A stretch of 64,000 nt of DNA from Vibrio chagasii (GTDB taxonomy: Bacteria; Pseudomonadota; Gammaproteobacteria; Enterobacterales; Vibrionaceae), in assembly GCF_002954585.1 (NCBI RefSeq), contig NZ_MSCI01000002.1, positions 1,714,089 to 1,778,088 on the forward strand, given 5' to 3'. The notes under the pieces are model-generated. The model was not told the origin of the DNA and searched no databases. It saw only the letters and a program-made list of their open reading frames with translations. The position numbers were made by a program, and so were the translations under genes. This document shows positions 35,054-44,900 of the stretch, piece by piece; the first letter of the stretch is position 1; every line of letters starts with the position of its first letter.

Positions 35054-36313
35054 ATGGAAGTGTTAAAAGAAAAGAGTTTACTAAGCAACATTGGCGTTCA
35101 AGTCGTTATTGCAATGTTCATCGGTACCCTAGTCGGTGCAATGATGGGTGACAGCGCAACAATGTTCGCTCCACTGGGTGCAATCTTCATCAACTTGATC
35201 AAGATGCTGGTTATCCCTCTAGTTGCGGTTGCCCTAATTTCAGGTGCAGCGGGCCTAGGTAATAGCTCATCTGCTGGTAAGGTTGGTATCACAACCCTAG
35301 GTTACTTCGCACTAACGTCTGCACTTGCTGTAGCGCTAGCGCTTGTAATGGGTGAAGTATTCGAACCAGGTCGTGGTATCGATGTTTCTGGCGTAGAAGG
35401 CATGTTCTCTTCTGAGTACGCTGCGAAAGGCGAACTGCCAACGTTCTGGGCAACCATCACTGGCATGATCCCTACCAACGTTTTCCAATCATTGAACGAA
35501 GCAAACATTCTGCAAATCCTAGTTTTCTGCTTGTTCTTTGGTATTGCACTTTCTAAGCAAGCGAAAGAAAAACGTGAGCCTATCATCAATGGCGTAAATG
35601 CGATTGTTGACGCGATGGTTTGGATGATCAACAAAGTAATGATCATCGCTCCACTTGGTGTATTTGGCCTAATGGCTGAAGCAGTAGGTACATTCGGTTT
35701 TGGCGCACTAATGGTAGTGTTCAAGCTGTTTGTTGTTTACATCGCCGCTATTCTGATCTTCGGCTTTGTTGCTTACCCGCTAATGATTCAAGTCTTCACT
35801 AAGACTTCAGCTAAGAAGTTCCTAGTTGCAATGAAGAAGCCTCAAGCGGTTGCTCTTTCAACAGCATCTTCAATGGCTACCCTGCCTGTTACCATGGACA
35901 CTGTAGAAAACGAGCTTGGTGTACGCAACTCTACGGCTTCGTTCGTTCTACCTCTAGGTGCAACGATCAACATGTCTGGTAACGCGATTTACTACGGCCT
36001 AGTGGCTATCTTCTTCGCACAGCTGTTCAACATCGACCTATCTATGGGTGCTTACGTTGCTATCATCGTAACATCAACACTAGGCGCTGTTGGTCAAGCA
36101 GGTGTTCCTGGTCCTTCTTTCCTAGTTGTTGCTGTTCTTCTGGCGGCTGGTATCCCTATCGAAGGTCTACCTCTGTTGTTCGCTCTAGACCGTATCTTCG
36201 ACATGATTCGTACAGCACTGAACATCACTGGTGATGCTGCATGTGCAGTTATCGTTGACTCTCTAATTGAAGACGAAGCGAAAGAAGCCGAGCTACAAAA
36301 ACAACAAGCATAA
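35054..36313 (+). CDS. Dicarboxylate/amino acid:cation symporter (DAACS)
   Basis: 419 residues, inner-membrane transporter with two hairpin loops. It contains STASSMATLPVTMDTVENEL (serine-rich HP1) and LGATINMSGNAIYYGLVAIF, where GltP-type carriers have NMDGT; the missing Asp hints at a different substrate or coupling. Probable substrates: C4-dicarboxylates, glutamate/aspartate or similar amino acids; not settled by sequence. Start 35054 (MEVLKEKS) has AGAGG at good distance; an upstream in-frame ATG at 34994 has none. A candidate PurR-like operator lies upstream; a terminator follows. Confidence 0.9.
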   Translation: MEVLKEKSLLSNIGVQVVIAMFIGTLVGAMMGDSATMFAPLGAIFINLIKMLVIPLVAVALISGAAGLGNSSSAGKVGITTLGYFALTSALAVALALVMGEVFEPGRGIDVSGVEGMFSSEYAAKGELPTFWATITGMIPTNVFQSLNEANILQILVFCLFFGIALSKQAKEKREPIINGVNAIVDAMVWMINKVMIIAPLGVFGLMAEAVGTFGFGALMVVFKLFVVYIAAILIFGFVAYPLMIQVFTKTSAKKFLVAMKKPQAVALSTASSMATLPVTMDTVENELGVRNSTASFVLPLGATINMSGNAIYYGLVAIFFAQLFNIDLSMGAYVAIIVTSTLGAVGQAGVPGPSFLVVAVLLAAGIPIEGLPLLFALDRIFDMIRTALNITGDAACAVIVDSLIEDEAKEAELQKQQA

Positions 36314-36333
36314 ATTTCGATTACATCGGAAAA

Positions 36334-36363
36334 CGAAAAGCCACTCTATGAGTGGCTTTTTTA
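36334..36363 (+). terminator. Terminator of the symporter gene
   Basis: AAAAGCCACTC pairs with GAGTGGCTTTTTT. Confidence 0.9.
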
Positions 36364-36431
36364 CGTTTCAAGATAAGGCCATTGCTGAGCTAAATTCGTA
36401 GGCTTCAGTCTTTTGATGATCTACATACCGC

Positions 36432-37013
36432 TCAGTATGCGTAGCTATTTTCTTTCTTAAACAAGCTCGCGATAACTTCTTGATAGTGTATCAAGTTAAA
36501 TGTCGAACTCTCAGAATTGTATTTTTGCTGTCTTGTTTCTAAGTAAGGCTGAGAAACCAGTGAACTTACCAGCATCTGATAATAATGAAAGTTGGATTCG
36601 TTACAGCCATCTACTAAATAAAGGAGGTTTTCAAGAGTTTTATGATAGATGAAACCGAACTTAGATTCTTTTAACCTTTGCACATTGTCGTGATTAAAAG
36701 AGTTACCACCAAGGGTGAATAATAAAAATATATTTGGCGCGCTTTCCCAAAACTCAATAAGCTCTGAGATTAACTGTTGTAGCTGTACCCCTTCCACTCT
36801 TTGATATTTTGAAAACTGTTCCTTAAATCGATTTGTATGCTCTTCAATGAGCTGGTCAAAAAGCTGTTCTTTATTATTGAAGTAATAAAGAATTAAAGCA
36901 GGACTTACCCCTGCAGATTTGGCAATAGAGCGAATTGATACTTTATTATAAGGCTGAGAAATAAATAACTTTTCTGCTGCACTTAATATTTCTTCTCTTT
37001 TTTCTTTTGGCAT
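36432..37013 (-). CDS. TetR/AcrR-family transcriptional regulator
   Basis: 193 residues. The N-terminal HTH (about 1-50) contains KVSIRSIAKSAGVSPALILYYFNNKEQLFDQL, a standard TetR pattern. The ligand domain is AT-rich in coding sequence and not recognisable. Start 37013 (MPKEKREEILSAAEKLF) has GGGA nine bases upstream; an in-frame ATG at 37094 would add 27 odd residues. It is last in the direction of transcription after the binding protein-porin-MCP operon, 307 bp away, with its own likely promoter. Probable local regulator. Confidence 0.85.
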   Translation of the reverse strand: MPKEKREEILSAAEKLFISQPYNKVSIRSIAKSAGVSPALILYYFNNKEQLFDQLIEEHTNRFKEQFSKYQRVEGVQLQQLISELIEFWESAPNIFLLFTLGGNSFNHDNVQRLKESKFGFIYHKTLENLLYLVDGCNESNFHYYQMLVSSLVSQPYLETRQQKYNSESSTFNLIHYQEVIASLFKKENSYAY

Positions 37014-37320
37014 CAGATTGTATCCCACCCGCTTGTTTACATTTACCACACATTTTATAACTCTAAGAAACAATCTCAATATGAAAAAACACACATTAAT
37101 TACACCGTTAGATAATCAAAACTTAGAAATCTAAATTTAATGTGTGTTTTAAATAATATAATTAAAATCAAACTGAATAATTTCTCTAAGAAACAATAAC
37201 ATATAGCTAAGCAATGTCATGTAAGGGTTAAGTAAGGCTAGCCATCTTAAATGTAAGGACGATCAGCTTAAACGTAAGCCAATGTAAGAGTGGCGCTCAT
37301 ATTGAGCGCCACATATAAAA
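37014..37320. promoter_or_regulatory. Regulatory region upstream of tetR with phased GTAAG motifs
   Basis: 307 bp, no gene. GTAAG begins at 37221, 37232, 37253, 37274 and 37284, that is steps of 11, 21, 21 and 10, close to whole helical turns, on one DNA face. A hairpin at 37290-37312 (GTGGCGCTC/GAGCGCCAC) directly follows the binding-protein gene and probably marks its transcript end. Confidence 0.45.
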
Positions 37321-37716
37321 TTAAAGTTTTAAAATCACTTTAACTGAACTATCGACTAAAGATTCATCGATATAAGCAATCGTATTTGTCGAGCTAGCAA
37401 CCATGTCTTTTGCTAGGCTCTCCTGACCAACAGCCTTAGGTGGTTGACCTTTACCCGTGAATACGCGTTTTGCCCAATATGCTTGCAACTGCGCTTCGGT
37501 TTTTTGAGTGATAGCTTGGTGAAATTCACCTTTCTTTGGGTGTCCGTCTTCCAAATCAACCGCTTCAATTTGTAGTGACTTCGCTTTTCCTAGGTACAAC
37601 TTCTTAACCGTTGAAGCATCAAGCTCAGACATAGCAGGGTTGCCAACTACAACTAGGCCAGCGAATGCGTTCATGCTGCTAAGAAGAGCAGCGGCTACTA
37701 ATGTTTTTTTCAACAT
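37321..37716 (-). CDS. Small PstS-like periplasmic substrate-binding protein
   Basis: 131 residues. Signal peptide about 1-19 (ends NAFAG). The mature part, LVVVGNPAMSELDASTVKKLYLGKAKSL, resembles the start of phosphate-binding PstS-like proteins, which are usually longer, and the C-terminal half includes VASSTNTIAYIDESL. The family is annotated as 'phosphate ABC transporter substrate-binding protein', but no ABC transporter is near; it is 11 bp after the porin and in the same transcript as an MCP, so it may deliver a ligand to the receptor. AAGGA precedes ATG. Confidence 0.75.
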   Translation of the reverse strand: MLKKTLVAAALLSSMNAFAGLVVVGNPAMSELDASTVKKLYLGKAKSLQIEAVDLEDGHPKKGEFHQAITQKTEAQLQAYWAKRVFTGKGQPPKAVGQESLAKDMVASSTNTIAYIDESLVDSSVKVILKL

Positions 37717-37727
37717 GATTCTCTTCC

Positions 37728-38978
37728 TTAAAATACCGCATCAACTTTTACAGTGTACAAAATGTTATCGTCGTTCTTATATTCCGACGCTACACCACCA
37801 TTCGTTGAACCAAAGCCAGTTAGGTAACTAATATCACCTTTTAGCGCAATATTCGGTAGGAAGTCCCAACGAGCACCAATGCTGTATGTTGTGCGCTGTG
37901 TGTTTAGCTTATCAGCCAATGCTTTTGCTGAACCGTATGCGTACTTCGCAGACGCACTGGTTGGGTTTTGAAGTACATTTGTAAGCTGACGGTTTGCTTC
38001 TGCATTTCGCTCGTCATCGTCCTGCGTTTCCATGTGTGACACGGTAATGTAAGGCGTTACTTCATCTAGACGGTATGCTGCTTTTAGGTATGCTGCATCC
38101 ACATCGTAGTAGAACCCTTCAACGGTTGTGCGTGTCACCTCTGAAACCAGCATTAGGTTGCCGTTTTCGTATCGACCACCAACACCGTAAAACTTCGCTT
38201 TCTCGTCATCAAACGTTGAATTCAATACAGGCTTACTGTTTACATTCCAGTTAGTTGAAGAGCTGATCACAGACTGTGCGTAAACAGCACGTAGTGTCCA
38301 AGTATCATCAGTCCAGTTAACTACACCACCAGCAATATCATCAAACTGTGTATCAGCATCGTAGCTATGCTTTGATGCCGACAGCTTCTGTGAACCGGCA
38401 AAGCCTTGGAATGAAAGAGTGCTGTCATCTAGCTCCACATCATAAATGAAGTCACCACCCGTTAGAGAAGTAAGCACTACTGAACCGTACACTTCATTAG
38501 GTACTCGTACACCAACTTGTGCGTAACCCACTTCTAGATAATCAGAGTACATGAACAGTGGTAAACGTAATTTACCACCACGAACCGTTAAGTTCGGCGT
38601 CACTTTGTGGCTTAAGAATACCCACTCAATATCTGGAGACCAGTTCTCTTTTTTATTACCACGAGCAACCATCTGAACAACGGCTGAAGTTGACTCATTA
38701 ACTTCGAACTCACCTTGTAAACCAAACAAAGAACCTTCATCAAAACGTACTTTATTCTCCGACTTCATGAAGCCGTGGTTTTGATTACCCAGCTGCATGT
38801 TCAAAGATGCAAAACCATTGAAACTAAATTTATCAGCAATTGAGTTTTGCTCTTTCGCTTCAAGGATAGCGACCTTTTTCTCTAGCTCGGCCAATTTTTG
38901 CTCATCTGAAGCATGTGCAGCAAACGATGCCGCAAGCGCCACTGCTACAGGCAATAAGCGAAATGGGGAGTTAGTCAT
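37728..38978 (-). CDS. Outer-membrane porin-like protein
   Basis: 416 residues. A signal peptide (~1-23, AAHASDE) is followed by a short coiled coil (about 26-45, EQKLAELEKKVAILEAKEQ) that could reach toward peptidoglycan, and then an amphipathic beta-barrel with alternating hydrophobic residues, ending in VKVDAVF with a terminal Phe as needed for BAM recognition. GGAG precedes ATG. It lies 12 bp after the MCP and 11 bp before the small binding protein. Substrate unknown. Confidence 0.8.
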   Translation of the reverse strand: MTNSPFRLLPVAVALAASFAAHASDEQKLAELEKKVAILEAKEQNSIADKFSFNGFASLNMQLGNQNHGFMKSENKVRFDEGSLFGLQGEFEVNESTSAVVQMVARGNKKENWSPDIEWVFLSHKVTPNLTVRGGKLRLPLFMYSDYLEVGYAQVGVRVPNEVYGSVVLTSLTGGDFIYDVELDDSTLSFQGFAGSQKLSASKHSYDADTQFDDIAGGVVNWTDDTWTLRAVYAQSVISSSTNWNVNSKPVLNSTFDDEKAKFYGVGGRYENGNLMLVSEVTRTTVEGFYYDVDAAYLKAAYRLDEVTPYITVSHMETQDDDERNAEANRQLTNVLQNPTSASAKYAYGSAKALADKLNTQRTTYSIGARWDFLPNIALKGDISYLTGFGSTNGGVASEYKNDDNILYTVKVDAVF

Positions 38979-38990
38979 TATTGTTCTCCG

Positions 38991-40610
38991 TTATACTTTG
39001 AATTGTGATGTTGATTTACTCAGCTCTGTCACGATGCCACTCAACTGGTGGCTCAGAGCTTCTAGTTGATCGGTAGACTGAGACACTTGGTGAGAGCACT
39101 GTCTAAAATCGTCCATATGGGTATGAATTTGTTTTGAAGCGTGAGCTTGATGCTCTGTCGTACTCGCTATCTGACGGTTCAGCTCAGTAATTTCTTCGAC
39201 CTGGCCGCTAATTTCTAATAGGTAATCACCGGCATTTTGTGCATCCCCAACCGCTTGAGAGGAGCTTGCGAGACCTTGGTCCATCGCACCTACCGCCGCA
39301 TTCGAACCCGACTTAAGCTCACCGAGTAAGGCATTAATCTCAGTGGCTGATTGTTGGGTGTTATTTGCGAGTACACGAACCTCATCAGAAACGACCGCAA
39401 AGCCGCGCCCATGCTCTCCTGCTCGAGCTGCTTCAATCGCCGCGTTTAGGGCCAATAGATTGGTTTGCTCGGCAACGCTTTGAATCGTGCTTAAAATTGA
39501 ACCAACGTTGCTCGCATTCTTGTCCAGCTCTTTCAATTTGGTTGCGGTATCACGAATATTGCTCGCTAGTTCTTCTATCTCTTGGCTTGTTTTCAGCACC
39601 ACTTGGGTACCCGTTTGAGCACTGGTATTCGCCTTCTGAGCTTGCGAGTCTGCATGTGATGCAAAGCCAACGACTTGCTCAATAAGAGCAATGATATTGT
39701 TAACGGCGTCAGTCACTTCTTCGATGTGATCACGCTGGGTGCTGTTCAACGCTAGAGTTTGGTTGGACTCAGTACGGATTTTGTCACTTACAACCTCAAG
39801 TTCTTGCCCAATGCTTAACGTGCTTGCAATGATCCCTTGAAGCTTCTCAATGAACTGATTAACGCTTTGTACTAAGGTTGCTATTTCATCTTTGCCGGAA
39901 TAATCGATGCGAACGGTTAAATCACCATCTCCCGTTGCGATCGCTTGCATCTTCTCAGTAACAAGCAGGATTGAACTGATAACAGATTTGAAAATCGCAT
40001 AGCCCACGATAAAGACAGACAAGACAAAGAAAACGCCAAGCCAGATTGACTGCTGAGCAGCATCGTTTGCGGCATTCTCTGAATGCAATATGGTGTTTAC
40101 TACATTTTGACTCGCTGATGAGCGAAGTGTTTCACTTGCCGCAAGTAATGAATCATATTCGGCAGTGAGCGTATTCGATCTTGCTGTCAGGCTCTCGAAA
40201 GAGTCATTCAGGTTAATAAAATCTAGACTTAACGCGTATGCGGAATCCGCGTACTTTTTTAGCGAGCTCGACAGTTTGTTGAATGCTTGTGCCTGTGAAG
40301 GTAATACATTGGCACCTTTACTCGCTTCAACTTGAAGTTCAGAGGATATTTGGCGCGCATAGTCGAGAGCCTGCTCATCTTCCATGATCACAGCAGCTTC
40401 AAACTGCTGTTGAACATTGGGCAGCAGCGAGTGAATTTTAGTGGCGTGCTCTAATGCAGGGTAATAACTTAATTCTAACTGAGTTAGTCTTTGGCTATTA
40501 TCGCGGTGAATAAAAACATTAATGGTTATTATCGCCGCTAAACTGAGCGAGATAATAGATAAAAGAACGACGAATTGTACTTTTATATTGATATAACGAG
40601 ACAGTAGCAT
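38991..40610 (-). CDS. Methyl-accepting chemotaxis protein
   Basis: 539 residues. TM1 about 10-30, a periplasmic helical sensor domain (about 31-187, four-helix type), TM2 about 188-210, HAMP about 212-268, then a cytoplasmic signalling domain with the hairpin tip [32 protein letters not shown]. It couples to CheA/CheW, which are not in this window. It is first of an MCP-porin-binding protein operon. The order suggests it senses what the porin admits or the binding protein holds. Confidence 0.93.
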   Translation of the reverse strand: MLLSRYINIKVQFVVLLSIISLSLAAIITINVFIHRDNSQRLTQLELSYYPALEHATKIHSLLPNVQQQFEAAVIMEDEQALDYARQISSELQVEASKGANVLPSQAQAFNKLSSSLKKYADSAYALSLDFINLNDSFESLTARSNTLTAEYDSLLAASETLRSSASQNVVNTILHSENAANDAAQQSIWLGVFFVLSVFIVGYAIFKSVISSILLVTEKMQAIATGDGDLTVRIDYSGKDEIATLVQSVNQFIEKLQGIIASTLSIGQELEVVSDKIRTESNQTLALNSTQRDHIEEVTDAVNNIIALIEQVVGFASHADSQAQKANTSAQTGTQVVLKTSQEIEELASNIRDTATKLKELDKNASNVGSILSTIQSVAEQTNLLALNAAIEAARAGEHGRGFAVVSDEVRVLANNTQQSATEINALLGELKSGSNAAVGAMDQGLASSSQAVGDAQNAGDYLLEISGQVEEITELNRQIASTTEHQAHASKQIHTHMDDFRQCSHQVSQSTDQLEALSHQLSGIVTELSKSTSQFKV

Positions 40611-40726
40611 AAGGTTCTATTGAATTAGCGCAAATTGATAATAATGTTACCGCCAGTTCACTTTTATCGGTGAGCACATTCACTAAACAGACATCACTTT
40701 ATGTTTAAATGGCTCCCCTATTATCT

Positions 40727-41923
40727 CTACGCCAGTAAATTGAATTCGGTTATTTTCTTTTCCCAGCTACTTTTCCACTCAGGCAGTTGATCTGCTGGCA
40801 TCGGACGTGCAATAAAATACCCTTGAGCCAGTGTGTCTTTATTACTCATTGAACGTATATCTTTCCATATTGATATATCTTCAATGCCCTCTGCGACAGT
40901 CGTTAAATCCAACAATTTAGCGAGGTAAAGTGAAGCTCTCACAATTGCTCGACTAGAGCGGCTTTGCTGGATGTTTTTAACGAAGTCGATATCCAGTTTC
41001 AATGCAGAAAATGGCAGGTCCTCAAGTTGTTTCAGTGAGGAGTAACCCGTTCCGAAATCGTCAATCGCGAGAGGGATACCACGCATACATATTCTTGTTG
41101 TAGAGGCCAAAGCAAGCGCAACACTTTCAACGAGATCGGACTCCGTTAACTCCAGCTTGATCTGCTCAACATCTAATCTACCGTTATCGATAAGCTTAAA
41201 GATATGATCGACAATTTCACCGTCGATCATATCTTTCGCTGTTAAGTTCAAAATAAACCTTCTGCTACATAGGAAGCGTTGATCGTTAATCGCTTGCTCA
41301 AGTAACTGCTTCAATACATTCAGCATTAACCCTGAATCAATGAGACGTGTCAAAAAGAAAAATGGACTGAGGACACCATAGTGGGGATGCTGCCAACGAA
41401 TCAAAGATTCACTTTCCTTCCATTCTCCCGTGTGAATACAGACGATAGGTTGATAGTGCAAAACCATCTCATGATTCTCGACAGCCTTAACGATGTCCTC
41501 ATCAGTAATCACGATATCTCGATTTGAACTTGAAGCCGACTCTGGTTTTTTAGTATCCCTACTTACCAACTCTAGTAGCCGGGAACGATCAATCGGCTTT
41601 TCTAACACACCCAATAAATTGAGATTAAATGCCTTGCACATTTTACTAGCGGCATCGAGCACGGTTTGGTTTTCAGCACTCGTTATGATGATATTGCCCT
41701 TGAAGTTCAAATTAGCTAACCGTTTTAGCAATTCGATCCCGTCTATCATTGGCATATTGAGGTCACACAATATTAGGTCGACCGAAGACTGTTCAATGTG
41801 GTCTAACGCCTTACACCCACACTCGAAAGAATGAACCTTACCGACACTCAAGCTAGTCAATACCATGGTCATGACATTCAACTGAAAGGGGTGGTCTTCG
41901 ATTACAACAATATTTTGATCCAT
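40727..41923 (-). CDS. REC-EAL response regulator, probable c-di-GMP phosphodiesterase
   Basis: 398 residues. Receiver 1-120 with D54 (LILCDLNMPMIDGIELL) and K in LGVLEKPID. EAL domain ~145-385: ESLIRW (EAL with Ser for Ala), NLTAKDM, KLELTESDLVE, LAIDDFGTGYSSLKQ, LKLDIDFVKN and VAEGIED, so most metal and catalytic residues are present and hydrolysis of c-di-GMP is likely. There is no HTH, unlike VieA. It is 14 bp after the hybrid kinase, which would phosphorylate it, a RocS/RocR-like arrangement. AGGGA precedes ATG. Confidence 0.9.
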   Translation of the reverse strand: MDQNIVVIEDHPFQLNVMTMVLTSLSVGKVHSFECGCKALDHIEQSSVDLILCDLNMPMIDGIELLKRLANLNFKGNIIITSAENQTVLDAASKMCKAFNLNLLGVLEKPIDRSRLLELVSRDTKKPESASSSNRDIVITDEDIVKAVENHEMVLHYQPIVCIHTGEWKESESLIRWQHPHYGVLSPFFFLTRLIDSGLMLNVLKQLLEQAINDQRFLCSRRFILNLTAKDMIDGEIVDHIFKLIDNGRLDVEQIKLELTESDLVESVALALASTTRICMRGIPLAIDDFGTGYSSLKQLEDLPFSALKLDIDFVKNIQQSRSSRAIVRASLYLAKLLDLTTVAEGIEDISIWKDIRSMSNKDTLAQGYFIARPMPADQLPEWKSSWEKKITEFNLLA

Positions 41924-41937
41924 AGTGTTCCCTCAGC

Positions 41938-44900
41938 CTATTGAGCATACTTGTAGTAGAAGCTTTGTAACTTCTGCGTTAGTCGCTCTACTTTATGGAA
42001 ATACTCTAAGTACCCACCTCTTTGATTTGCAGAGGCGTCTTCTAGCTGTTGCAGTTGGTCAGCCATCTCAGTACTGCCAACCATCTTCGCTGCACCTTTC
42101 ATTTTATGGGCAACTTGTTTGATCTCATCGAGACTCTCGCTCTCACATGCAGCGAGTAACAAAGGTAAGTCTGAGCAGTGACTCTGAATAAAATCCTTGA
42201 TGATCTGATCGATAAGGTCCTGATTCCCAAATAACTCCATTAGGTTTTGAATATCAATAGGCGCAAGGCTAGGTTCAACGTTCGCATCGTTGGCGGCTAA
42301 CTGGCCAACAACCGGTTTGCCTTTCATAAGATGCTTGTTGATCGTGTCACCAATCACTTTGAGCTTGGTAGGCTTAGACAAAAAGTCATCCATACCAATC
42401 TCAAAACATTTGTCGTTTTCACCCTTAACAGCGTTTGCTGTCAGTGCAATGATAGGCAATCGAGGTATATTCTGACTTTGCTCTTTCGAACGAATCTGTT
42501 TCGTTAGCTCATAGCCATCCACCTCAGGCATATGACAGTCTGTGATAAGTAAGCCATAGTCCTGCTTATCGAGCGCCGCTAGCGCTTCTCTACCGTTGTC
42601 CACCATATCGGCATGAAAGCCTAGTTGCTCGATCTGCTTAATAATGATCTGTTGGTTGATTGGGTGATCTTCCGCAATCAGTATCAGCCTATTATTTTCC
42701 ATCGCCGATTCGCGTGATTCGGTGCTTAATCGTAAGTTGTTTTCTTCCTTTACCACTTCTTCGATAAAGGTTGGATTATTGCTTAAGCAGTGTCTCAGCT
42801 GTGAAGGCAGTAATGGGTTCGCCGATAAATTCCAACCTAACTTACAAGGTGCAGGTGAAAGCATTCCATGTTCGCTTAGACAGATAAAATTCACGCTCTC
42901 GTCAGGAGAATCAATACTCTGAGCAAGCTCATGAGGGACGAACACAAAGCCAGGCTCAATGGTCTCGACCCAATGCGCTAACTCTTTCGTGGTTTGCACG
43001 CTTTTTGTAATCACCTTAATACCCCAAGATGTCAGGTAGCTATCCAACTCTTGATGCTGCATGAAGGTTTTGGTGAGCAGAGCGACTTTACCTGCCATAT
43101 CTTGATACTGGTTATCATCAAGTGATGTCAGAGGTACCGAGATAGTAAATGTTGAGCCTAAGTTCACCTTACTTGTCACGTTCAGCGTCCCGCCCATTTG
43201 CTCGATCAATTGCTTTGAGATAGTTAACCCAAGGCCAGAGCCTCCGTATTTTCTCGTGGTACCTTCATCGGCCTGCACGAACGGTCTAAATAGATTTCGA
43301 ATATGCTCTTCGCTAATGCCGATTCCGCTATCGAAAACTTCAAAACAGACTTGTTGGTGGCCATCGTTTTGACTGACTAACTTCGTCGTTAAGCCAACTG
43401 TTCCATGCTCAGTAAATTTAATCGCATTACTCAACAGGTTGTTCAGTACTTGGCCGAGACGGATGTCGTCCATCAGTACCGAATCTTTTAATTCAGGGTC
43501 TAGCCAGAACTTGAACTGCAACCCTTTGGCATGCGCCTGCCTTGCTTGCAGTTGAGTGACTCTAAGAGTCAAGGTATCCAGACTTGCAGACTGGTAATCC
43601 AAAGTCAGCTTACCTGCCTCAATTTTTGAGAAATCAAGGATATCGTTAACGATGTGCAATAGGTTATTAGCGGACTGGCTTAGCGTTGTATGAATCTTTT
43701 GTACTTCATGCCCCACTTCATACTGCTCAGAAAGCTCTAACAAACTCACAATGCCACCAAGAGGCGTTCGGATCTCATGACTCATGTTAGCTAGAAATCT
43801 CGATTTCGCTTCGGTAGCAGCAATCGCACTCTGCCTTGCCTGAGTGAGCTCTTCTTGCTGCTGCTTTAGCTCGGTAATATCCGTCAGTACAGAGTCCCAT
43901 TCGTAGTAATCACCACGATCGGATATTTTGCTTTGTAAGTTAAGCCAGCGATTCTGGTTATCGATATTAACGCCAATATCCAGACTCAATTTGCCATCTT
44001 TGTTGCCACAACGTATTTTTCGAATCAGAGTACGGCGATCTTTCGCATTTAACGGCGCAAAGAAGCTCGTTGGAGATCGGCGTAGTTGAGATGGCGTCAG
44101 CCCAAGAAGTTCTTCGATCCCATTACTGATAAACACGAATTCGATATCGTGTAAGCTTCGCTTAGGCTGGATATGTTGTATCACCGCACCGTGTAAATTG
44201 TTCGCGAGTTTTTGGATGCGGTCATCCGCACTTTTAGCAATTTTTTTCGCTTCATACAATTCAGTCAAATCATCGAGAATCGTTACAGAACCTTCGATAC
44301 TTCCATTGGAAATGTACGGGCACTTCCAGTATGCGTAATGCTTACTGCCAAATGGCGAGACCACCTCTTTTTCCAAACGAGGCAAAACATTCCCTTTGTG
44401 GATCATAGCGTCTTCGTCTGGATTATTAATGATTGCTTCTTCTATTAAGTCAAAATCCTTAAGTGCCCTAGCCACACTGTTGAAACTCACAAGTTGGTTA
44501 TCTAGATCACGTACCACAATTGGAAACGGCATTGCGTTAAGTAGTGAACGCTCGAACTCGACTTGATGCTTCAACGCAGACTCAGCACGCTTACGGTCCT
44601 CAACCTCACGGCTTAATTTCCAGCTCCATGCCATGATCGCCATGATAAGAACTGATGCGACAGAAATAAGAATGGCAGCACCCAGAATCACATCTTTAGT
44701 GTCAACTCCAGATTCGTAAGAAACATCTAACCAATTCTTTTTAATTTGTTGGAATTTATGATGTGGAATCGCAAAAAGCGCTTTATTGATGATGTTTCCT
44801 AATATCTCTTGATTAGCTTCCACGCTGTAAGCGACAGGAACATCATTGTCTTTTGACAACAGGCTAATTACTCGCAAGTAGCCTGAATACTGTCCTTGAA

